This document shows positions 24,835 to 30,040 of a stretch of 64,000 nucleotides of DNA, one piece after another; position 1 is the stretch's first letter, and each line of letters starts with the position of its first letter. A program made the position numbers and the translations under genes. Source of the DNA: a bacterium. GTDB taxonomy: Bacteria > Gemmatimonadota > Glassbacteria > GWA2-58-10. The stretch covers positions 14,294-78,293 of the forward strand of contig JAJFUG010000057.1 in the NCBI GenBank assembly GCA_021372515.1. The letters run 5' to 3'. Below the pieces are notes generated by a model, which saw only the letters and a program-made list of their open reading frames with translations, was not told the DNA's origin and searched no databases.

Positions 24835-25722
24835 TCAGCTTGCCTTACGCTCCTGCTGCTGTCTGCACAGACTGACGATTCGTTGTGCCGGTTCGTCTCC
24901 CAGGACTGACTTCACCAGATCGGCTTCCTCGCCACTGAAGATGAGAGACAACCTGAACAGCTTGTTCTCTCTCATCTTCATGTTGCGTTCTTCGGTTGTC
25001 TTGGCCTCCTGAATGATCTTCTCGCGCTCTCGTATGTCCTGGGCCGCTCTCTTACTCATGGCCGAGACATGGACCGTGCCGTCCTCATGCGTCTTGATCT
25101 CGTAGGCGGCTGTCTTTCCCTGCTTGGCTCTGTCGAGGTCTTCTTCCGCGATCTCATCCGGTCGCCAGCTGTCGTTGAAGTCATCGCCCGCCAGGTCTTC
25201 CGGTGCGGCTATGTCCTCGAGTAGGCGTTGCATCTCGACCTCGCTCATCATCAGGCTGTCCATCGCCCAATCGATGGCGCCAAGCTCTTGAAGGTCTCGG
25301 ATGACATCGGCGGTGAGGTTGATGTCCTCGCTGCCTCTGGCTCGGTTATGCCTGAGCGTTGCGATGCGCATCTGCTCGGGCGTCATGTCCGTGAAGACCA
25401 CCGGAATCTGATCGTATCCGAGCGTGCGCGCCGCTCTCCAGCGATGTTCTCCGTCAACGATGGTCCCGTCCTGGAGCGCGACTATCGGCTGCGTGAAGCC
25501 GTCCTCTTCCATCGACTTCAAGAGCAGTTCGAAGTCGTGCTCGCTCTGGCGATTCGGGTTGTAGTCGTTGGGCTTGAGGTCGTTCACACCCACGTACTCG
25601 ACAACCAATCGCTTCAGGACCTTGTTTTTCTTTTCAATGATCTTGCGGCCTTTGGCCTTGATCTTGTCCGATACTCTGCGCTGCGTCTCTTCCGGAGTGG
25701 TGTTGAAGTCCTTCTCGTTCAT
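24835..25722 (-). CDS. ParB/Srx-like nuclease-fold protein, IbrB-like
   Basis: About 295 residues from the ATG at 25722, preceded by GGGGGA. After a basic lead, residues about 40-130 are a ParB N-terminal (ParB/sulfiredoxin) domain: VNDLKPNDYNPNRQSEHDFE, GFTQPIVALQDGTIVDGEHR (the GEHR box), and MTPEQMRIATLRHNRARGS. The C-terminal half is helical and charged, not a partition DNA-binding domain. It is downstream of the PP-loop gene, and such PP-loop/ParB pairs resemble IbrA-IbrB, known in some E. coli prophages as regulators. It could instead be part of a phage DNA-modification set. Confidence 0.8.
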   Translation of the reverse strand: MNEKDFNTTPEETQRRVSDKIKAKGRKIIEKKNKVLKRLVVEYVGVNDLKPNDYNPNRQSEHDFELLLKSMEEDGFTQPIVALQDGTIVDGEHRWRAARTLGYDQIPVVFTDMTPEQMRIATLRHNRARGSEDINLTADVIRDLQELGAIDWAMDSLMMSEVEMQRLLEDIAAPEDLAGDDFNDSWRPDEIAEEDLDRAKQGKTAAYEIKTHEDGTVHVSAMSKRAAQDIREREKIIQEAKTTEERNMKMRENKLFRLSLIFSGEEADLVKSVLGDEPAQRIVSLCRQQQERKAS

Positions 25723-25853
25723 GCTGTCCCCCAACCGCGCTTCTGCCCCGGCTTGACAGCGTCACGGAGTCTGTGGTAGACTTCCGCGTTCCATTGCGGA
25801 CGCTGTCCGCGCCGGGAAGCGCAGACCTTGTGTCTGGTCTGATGGTCGCACAT
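25719..25853 (-). CDS. Possible small ORF ahead of the ParB-like gene
   Basis: 44 residues, M-C-D-H-Q-T-R-H-K-V then a basic chain with RPQWNAEVYHRLRDAVKPGQ; its TGA overlaps the ParB-like ATG as ATGA. Codon pattern in the second half looks coding. The first 45 bases lie within the cloverleaf-like structure at 25812-25897 and the ATG falls in a stem, so the start would be hidden when the RNA folds. It may be a leader peptide whose translation opens the structure, or a chance frame. Confidence 0.35.
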   Translation of the reverse strand: MCDHQTRHKVCASRRGQRPQWNAEVYHRLRDAVKPGQKRGWGTA

Positions 25854-25897
25854 CAGACGGTTAGGGGGATTCGCACTCCCCCGGCTCGCTTCCCTGG
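25812..25897. ncRNA. Candidate cloverleaf-like structured RNA or DNA element
   Basis: A closing stem GGGAAGC (25814-25820) with GCTTCCC (25888-25894) encloses three perfect hairpins: CAGAC-CTTGT-GTCTG (25822-25836), GTCTGATG-GTCGCA-CATCAGAC (25837-25858) and GGGGGA-TTCGCAC-TCCCCC (25864-25882). The total length (81 bases) and the TTCG loop recall a tRNA, but the central loop has 6 bases, there are 5 unpaired bases before the last strand and no CCA follows, so a functional tRNA is unlikely. Either strand can form it; in the late transcript (minus) it would sit between the PP-loop and ParB-like genes. Confidence 0.55.
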
Positions 25898-25905
25898 TTT
25901 TGTTT

Positions 25906-27045
25906 TCAGAACGTCGGTTTACCGCCGCCCCACGTGCCGGAACCCGGACGGAAGAACTCCGGCTCCACCGGCGGCAGGCGGTCGTACTTCATCGAAAACG
26001 GGTCTCCCATGTACATGACGTTTGCCATCATCTTCCACGAATTCAGCATCCCGCACTTGGCGCAAGCCGTGTTCTGAGGAAACGGCTCGGTCGAGTGGCG
26101 GGCGTGCTCCTTCAGGTGCCGCTCCATGACCTGGCGCGCGCGGTCGGCGATCCAGGCCGGAGCATCCTCGATGCACGTCCTTCTGAAACAGGCTTCCCAG
26201 GTCTCACCCATGCGGCGGATCGGCTCGAGCGCGCGTCTGCCGTACATGGCCACCGTGCGCACTCCGGGCAGCCGCTTGTTCACCTTGTCGAACCATTTCG
26301 GCCAGGCACGCATCGCCATGTTGAGCGTCTCGGCTCCGGCTGCCGTCAGAGTGGGCGGCGCGATTCTCAGGTTCTGGCGCGGCACTCCGAGCCGGTTCAT
26401 GGTGTCGTAGGCATGGTTGTAGTCCCACTTGTTGTCGGCTATCGCCTTCCAGACGTCGCCGTCCGACCAGTCGTAAATCGGGCGTACGCGCCGCGTCCCC
26501 CAGGAGTCCTTGTTGGTCAGATGCCCCTTGCTGCTGAACACTCCGAGCGAGCGCTGGATGCTCTCGGCGGCTCTCAGGCCGATCACGCAGAAGAGGTCCT
26601 TGCCTTCAGGAGGCGGGAACCGGCCCGGATAGCAAATCCCCTGGATGTACTTCTCCGGGATGTACTGCGCGTACTCCGGCGGCCGGCGCACCCACTGTTC
26701 GGGGTCGAGCAGCGGGTCGAAGGTCCAGAAGTACGGCATCTCGCGGTTGAAAACGTTCACCACCGGCTGATTGGCGATGAGCCAGTGAAAAGAGACGTCC
26801 GGCCTGGCCGCCACGCGCTCGGCGTACTCGAACGTGCCGGGAAACATGATTTCCTCGTCGCGCATCACCACCTCGACCGGCAGCCGCCCGGTAAGGTTCG
26901 CCGCGATCAGGCAGATTTCCAGGCAGACGCCGGAGTCCTTTCCGGCGGAGAACGAGACCACGATCCGGTGGCCTTCCTCGTAGAGCTCGGTCATGCGGTC
27001 GATGGCCGCGTCGAACACGTTCTTTTTTTCATAGCGCCGTGGCAT
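25906..27045 (-). CDS. PP-loop ATP pyrophosphatase, PAPS-reductase-like (IbrA/DndC type)
   Basis: 379 residues. The ATP-binding PP-loop is SFSAGKDSG at residues 31-39 (family pattern SGGKDS), preceded by a predicted helix and followed by EVVMRDEEIMFPGTFEY, which fits the second strand. Later blocks VIGLRAAESIQRSLGV and RRVRPIYDWSDGDVWKAI match PAPS-reductase-like enzymes (LR..ES.R…PI.DW...DVW). A Cys pair (CAKCG) near the end may bind metal. The family activates or transfers sulfur or reads nucleotide substrates; IbrA and DndC are relatives. It overlaps the methyltransferase by 17 bases. Confidence 0.85.
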   Translation of the reverse strand: MPRRYEKKNVFDAAIDRMTELYEEGHRIVVSFSAGKDSGVCLEICLIAANLTGRLPVEVVMRDEEIMFPGTFEYAERVAARPDVSFHWLIANQPVVNVFNREMPYFWTFDPLLDPEQWVRRPPEYAQYIPEKYIQGICYPGRFPPPEGKDLFCVIGLRAAESIQRSLGVFSSKGHLTNKDSWGTRRVRPIYDWSDGDVWKAIADNKWDYNHAYDTMNRLGVPRQNLRIAPPTLTAAGAETLNMAMRAWPKWFDKVNKRLPGVRTVAMYGRRALEPIRRMGETWEACFRRTCIEDAPAWIADRARQVMERHLKEHARHSTEPFPQNTACAKCGMLNSWKMMANVMYMGDPFSMKYDRLPPVEPEFFRPGSGTWGGGKPTF

Positions 27046-27778
27046 CTTTTTCTCCGACGTAGACCTGGAAGAAGCATCTGTCCGGCCAGACCCGGCCGAG
27101 GGTGTCCGCCTCCAGGACGAGTTGATGCGACAGAGAAGCGTTCGGGTTCGGAGACATCTTCTCTTGACAGCAGCTGAAGCCGAACGAGTCCAGCATGCGG
27201 AACCCCTGAAACAGGTCTTGGAACTCTCGGTTGGTCCAGCAGCGTTTCGGCACCCTGAAGCCGTGAGCGGCGGTGATGTCTTGCCGGGTGGACTCGTAGC
27301 GCGGCCCGAACCCCATCACGAAGACCTTGCCGCCGGGCCGCAGCACGCGGAACATCTCGGCCACGGCCAGGGGCGGATACTCGCAGTAGGAAAGGCTGCC
27401 GAACAGGCTCGCCACCAGGTCGAACGACTCTGCGGGCGCCTGGATGTTCTCCATGCGGCCCTTCTCGAAGCAGTGCTCAGGGAACTTCGCTCGGGCCTGT
27501 TCCAGCATGGCCGCCGAGATGTCGATGCCGAGGAAGCATGCCGGACGCAGATCGACGTACTCGAGGAAAAGGCCGGTCCCGCAACCGAGATCGAGGACGC
27601 ATCTGTCGCCCACGCTCTTGTCGCCCAGGTAGCGAATGTGCTTCCTGAGCAGTTCGAAGATCGCCGCGTTCTCGGCCAGGTCGATCTCGCGCCGGAAACT
27701 CGCGTCGTAGACCTCTCCCAGGGCGTCGAAAGCCACCTCCGCCTCAATCGTTCGAGTCTGTGTCATCGTCTCAGCCAT
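27029..27778 (-). CDS. Class I SAM-dependent methyltransferase
   Basis: About 249 residues from the ATG at 27778, which overlaps the HNH stop by 8 bases. Motif I is VLDLGCGTGLFLEYV and motif II FLGIDISAAMLEQARAKF; FDLVASLFGSLSYCEYPPLA is motif IV-like and FRVLRPGGKVFVMGFG the post-II strand. The pattern is that of small-molecule or nucleoside methyltransferases (UbiE/type 11), not of a DNA adenine or cytosine methylase, as there is no DPPY or PC motif. Next to PP-loop and ParB-like genes it may work on a modified base or tRNA. Confidence 0.85.
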   Translation of the reverse strand: MAETMTQTRTIEAEVAFDALGEVYDASFRREIDLAENAAIFELLRKHIRYLGDKSVGDRCVLDLGCGTGLFLEYVDLRPACFLGIDISAAMLEQARAKFPEHCFEKGRMENIQAPAESFDLVASLFGSLSYCEYPPLAVAEMFRVLRPGGKVFVMGFGPRYESTRQDITAAHGFRVPKRCWTNREFQDLFQGFRMLDSFGFSCCQEKMSPNPNASLSHQLVLEADTLGRVWPDRCFFQVYVGEKDATAL

Positions 27779-28139
27779 TTCCGAACCCGCCGTCCTCTCT
27801 CGCGGTCTTTCGATCATGACAGGGCTTGCAGAGCGGTTGCCAGTTCGATTGATCCCAAAACAGCTTCTGATTTCCCTTGTGCGGAACGATGTGATCCGTG
27901 ACCGTGGCCTTGGTCAGTCGGTCTTGCCGCTCGCACTCGGCACAGAGCTTGTTTTTCTCCAGGAACCGCTTGCTGGCTCTCTGCCATCGACTGCCGTAGC
28001 CGCGTTCAGCCGCGGTGCCGCGGGCTTCGTCACTGCGCTGCCGCTCCTGGCGCTGATGCTTCGGGCAGTACCGTCGACCTCTCTCGACCAGCGCCGGACA
28101 CCCGGGATGAGCGCAGGGTTTCGGCGGGGCGCAGGGCAT
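27771..28139 (-). CDS. HNH endonuclease
   Basis: 122 residues from an ATG that shares its A with the stop of the preceding gene. The N-terminus has a CxxxxC/CxxH-like zinc site (CAHPGCPALV; YCPKHQ). The HNH motif is TDHIVPHKGN (D82, H83), N99 and CKPCHDRK (H108). Such small HNH proteins lie near terminase genes in many siphoviruses and can be required for packaging-linked cutting with the large terminase. The longer frame to 28346 overlaps another gene and is not used. Confidence 0.88.
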   Translation of the reverse strand: MPCAPPKPCAHPGCPALVERGRRYCPKHQRQERQRSDEARGTAAERGYGSRWQRASKRFLEKNKLCAECERQDRLTKATVTDHIVPHKGNQKLFWDQSNWQPLCKPCHDRKTAREDGGFGNG

Positions 28140-28381
28140 CACGGCCTCGCTTTCAGGATCATCTCGTCCAGCCGGGCGTGAATCTTCGACACTCCGGCCT
28201 TCAACTCCTGGATGTCCTCGTCGAGCCGTTGATGCCGCAGCAGACAGATGTCTTCCGAGACCGCGCGCCTGCCGTTCCCGTTTCCGTTCCTGGACGGCCC
28301 GAAGCGCAGGACCGCCGCCGCAAGCGTGGTGCCGCCGCCGATACATGCGCTGCAGATTACCGTTGCCGTGGGCCAGTCCAT
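28139..28381 (-). CDS. Small protein with one TM helix and coiled coil
   Basis: 80 residues starting MDWPTATVICSACIGGGTTL; the hydrophobic helix spans about residues 5-25, a Gly/Asn-rich linker (SRNGNGNG) follows, and then a charged helix (HQRLDEDIQELKAGVSKIHA). It sits directly after the holin-like gene and looks like an inner-membrane spanin or a lysis accessory, although no outer-membrane partner with a lipobox is seen. The ATG has GGAG upstream. Confidence 0.6.
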   Translation of the reverse strand: MDWPTATVICSACIGGGTTLAAAVLRFGPSRNGNGNGRRAVSEDICLLRHQRLDEDIQELKAGVSKIHARLDEMILKARP

Positions 28382-28395
28382 GACTCTGTCTCCGC

Positions 28396-28563
28396 TCAGA
28401 ACGTTATCCCGACTCCGGCTTCCCAGCGTGGGATGCTGACCTCGGGCCGCTTGATGTTGTATCGCCCCCACACGTCCACCCGGCCCTTCGAGAACGCCCC
28501 GCTCACTCCGTACTCGTTCAGGCCGAGGTTCAGCCCGCCGGTCTGGAGGCGGGGGCCGATCAG
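28396..28563 (-). CDS. Putative -1 frameshift extension of the holin-like protein
   Basis: A 55-codon frame, L-I-G-P-R-L then LNLGLNEYGVSGAFSKGRVD and an ending IPRWEAGVGITF. It has no ATG, GTG or TTG near its beginning and is open back through the end of the holin-like gene. It is reached exactly by a -1 shift on A AAA AAC (28569-28563), which lies in the right phase, directly before the holin UGA, with a 9-base spacer and a GC stem (28553-28534) behind. The sequence looks coding, with alternating strands and a terminal Phe as in outer-membrane strands. Product of fusion: about 141 residues. Confidence 0.5.
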   Translation of the reverse strand: MIGPRLQTGGLNLGLNEYGVSGAFSKGRVDVWGRYNIKRPEVSIPRWEAGVGITF

Positions 28564-28820
28564 TTTTTTACGACGTCCGCCTTGCTCGCCTCGATGATCT
28601 TGGCGGCGTTCGAGCTGGTCAGGCCGCCGGTCTTGCCGTCGGCGTATCCCTGGGCGGCGATCTGGACACCGAACAGGCCGGCCACCGCCGTCATCAGGGT
28701 GATGAGGATGTCCTGGGGGATGGCGATGTTGAAATGCCCCAGGCCCTGGTTGACCAGCAGAATCACCACCTGAACCAGCGCCCCGATCAGGGCCGATTTG
28801 AATTTCTTGCTCTCAAGCAT
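28560..28820 (-). CDS. Holin-like phage membrane protein
   Basis: 86 residues starting MLESKKFKSALIGALVQVVI; the ATG at 28820 has GGAGGGG four bases upstream and overlaps the amidase stop by 8 bases. Two hydrophobic helices (ALIGALVQVVILLVNQGL; ILITLMTAVAGLFGVQIAA) are joined by a short loop; the C-terminus is charged and ends ASKADVVKN. This size, two helices, and place after the endolysin fit a class II type holin or a related phage membrane protein. The last codons form a shift-prone heptamer (see 28396-28563). Confidence 0.75.
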   Translation of the reverse strand: MLESKKFKSALIGALVQVVILLVNQGLGHFNIAIPQDILITLMTAVAGLFGVQIAAQGYADGKTGGLTSSNAAKIIEASKADVVKN

Positions 28821-29244
28821 TTTCCCCTCCTGTGAGTTGACTGCGGAAAAGGGCCAGATCGAATTTCCGGCCCGGACAAGTCTTGTCGGAATAGTCACGG
28901 TGGCCCTGGACGTTCTCGTGAGGGATGCCGAAGACTCGGCACAGTGAGCTCACCAAGCGGACCCCGGCATCCCAGGACTCTTTCGGCGGCGCGGCCAGGT
29001 CGAAGTTTCCGACGAAGCACACCCCAAGCGACTTGGAGTTCATCCCGACGCAGTGGGCCCCGACCTCGTCCATCATTCGGCCAACGAGGATCACGGTCTC
29101 GGCTTCCACCTGCTCGATGCCGAAGTGATAGCCGATGTCCTTCCAGCCGTTCGTCTGGATGTGGTAACGCTTGATGTCGTCCCAGGAGAGCGTTCTGCCG
29201 TCCTGGGTGGCGCTGTGGTGAAGGATGATGTGAGTCGGGCGCAT
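28813..29244 (-). CDS. N-acetylmuramoyl-L-alanine amidase (endolysin)
   Basis: About 143 residues from the ATG at 29244; the earlier in-frame start at 29307 adds a segment not typical of the family. The Amidase_2/PGRP fold is visible: THIILHHSATQDGRTLSWDD with the first zinc His pair, GWKDIGYHFGIE, GMNSKSLGVCFVGNFD, and the second zinc ligands in VQGHRDYSDKTCPGRKFDL (His and Cys). It cleaves the amide bond between MurNAc and the stem peptide. No signal peptide, so export depends on the holin-like protein encoded next. Confidence 0.92.
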   Translation of the reverse strand: MRPTHIILHHSATQDGRTLSWDDIKRYHIQTNGWKDIGYHFGIEQVEAETVILVGRMMDEVGAHCVGMNSKSLGVCFVGNFDLAAPPKESWDAGVRLVSSLCRVFGIPHENVQGHRDYSDKTCPGRKFDLALFRSQLTGGENA

Positions 29245-29358
29245 GGCAGACCCCCAAGAAAGGATGGGCTTATTAATCTGCCATACGATGCATGATGTGC
29301 AATGCATTATCCAGCGGAGATGGCGGAAATAACGGAAATGGTGGGAACGAAGGCAGGA

Positions 29359-29550
29359 TTATTCATTTCTGCCAGGTAAACTATCGGCCCAGATCATCAC
29401 CCTCTTACGTACTCGATATCCTTTGATCACGCCTTCATCCAGCCAGCGCCGAATTGTGCTTTCGGACCAGATTGTCCCGGTAGTATTTTGGAGCCGCTTG
29501 ATTGTCTGGGTCACTGTCAATGCCTCTCTGGTTTTAGGCTCGGCAATCAT
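29359..29550 (-). CDS. Small HTH protein, excisionase/MerR-like
   Basis: 63 residues with AAGGAGG before the ATG. The chain TVTQTIKRLQNTTGTIWSES then TIRRWLDEGVIKGYRVRKRV matches the HTH_17/excisionase type winged helix (…STIRRWLDEGVIKGYR…). It is the first gene of the minus-strand operon. It could control late gene expression or act as a directionality factor. No integrase is nearby, so a control role is preferred. Confidence 0.65.
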   Translation of the reverse strand: MIAEPKTREALTVTQTIKRLQNTTGTIWSESTIRRWLDEGVIKGYRVRKRVMIWADSLPGRNE

Positions 29551-29725
29551 ACGCTCCCTCCTTGTTTTCTCTCGATCCGTCCCGATTCAAAACGTGTCAG
29601 CAGCGTGTCAGGCTCAGGATAAAAGTGGATCATTGCGGGCATCACTTCAGCGAAATTGCTTGCGGGGCCATCCCGCCAGATGCATTATTTTATTGCAGTT
29701 ACTGGTATTCTATCCGATAACGCCA

Positions 29726-29774
29726 CCGACTACGGATCAGAAGGTTAGGGGTTCGACTCCCTTCGGGCGCACCA
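29726..29774 (+). other. Right attachment site: 3' part of tRNA-Arg(ACG)
   Basis: The sequence carries the anticodon loop CTACGGA (29730-29736, anticodon ACG), a T-arm AGGGG-TTCGACT-CCCTT (29747-29763), the 3' acceptor strand CGGGCGC and an encoded ACCA (29771-29774). No matching 5' half (GCGCCCG, D-arm) lies upstream; the bases there are phage DNA. This is the expected product of integration into the 3' end of a tRNA gene, leaving a partial copy at one end. The whole tRNA should lie at the other end, outside the window. Confidence 0.85.
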
Positions 29775-29781
29775 TAAGTTA

Positions 29782-29821
29782 CAAGGGGCTGGGAGATATC
29801 TCCCAGCCCCTTGAGCTTTTT
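29782..29821 (+). terminator. Terminator of the tRNA-Arg locus
   Basis: A perfect 32-base palindrome with 16-base arms (CAAGGGGCTGGGAGAT and its complement, 29782-29813) is followed by AGCTTTTT. It lies 7 bases after the encoded ACCA, which is the usual place for a tRNA terminator, and supports the view that DNA to the right is native chromosome. Confidence 0.75.
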
Positions 29822-29943
29822 CGGACGTTTGTGTCCCGGCACAAGTTCAGCAAGGGTTCCCGCGTTTTGCGGCACGCCGGCCGGACAGCGGCGCGACCCC
29901 TCCCGCCCGTTCTTGCCTAAACCACCCTGCCCCCCCTGATACC

Positions 29944-29976
29944 AGCCCTGATACCAAGTGTGCAGGGGCTTTTTTA
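29944..29976 (+). terminator. Possible second intrinsic terminator
   Basis: AGCCCTG (29944-29950) can pair with CAGGGGCT (29963-29970, one bulged G) and is followed by six T. It reads in the + direction, the same as the tRNA remnant. No gene is seen between the two terminators. Confidence 0.4.
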
Positions 29977-30040
29977 TGCGATACGCGGTTGCAGCTTCAA
30001 AGCCTCGGCCTAACCACATAAGCCGGGCTGTCTTCGCATT

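Larger units (their letters stand above)
1..29774. mobile_element. Siphovirus-like prophage, right-hand part, ending at a tRNA-Arg attachment site
   Basis: A complete late module (lysis, terminase, portal, protease, capsid, joining, tail) is encoded on the minus strand from 29,550 to 5,098, and a + strand cargo block lies at 86-5,092. No tail sheath gene is seen, and a tape measure, tube and gp10-like protein are present, which fits a long non-contractile tail. The right limit is set by a 3' tRNA-Arg fragment at 29,726-29,774 followed by a tRNA-type terminator. No integrase, repressor or replication gene is visible, so the element must continue left of base 1. The structural genes look intact, so the element could be functional; that is inference. 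Confidence 0.9.

Noticed and set aside
25814-25894. Possible tRNA gene
   Set aside because: The acceptor and T-arm-like stems are good, but the central loop has 6 bases, five unpaired bases precede the last strand, the D-arm competes with the next stem and no CCA follows. Kept as a structured element only.
29699-30019. Minus-strand frame containing EGSRTPNLLIRSRW
   Set aside because: This is the antisense translation of the tRNA-Arg 3' end and its terminator, a well-known false gene pattern.
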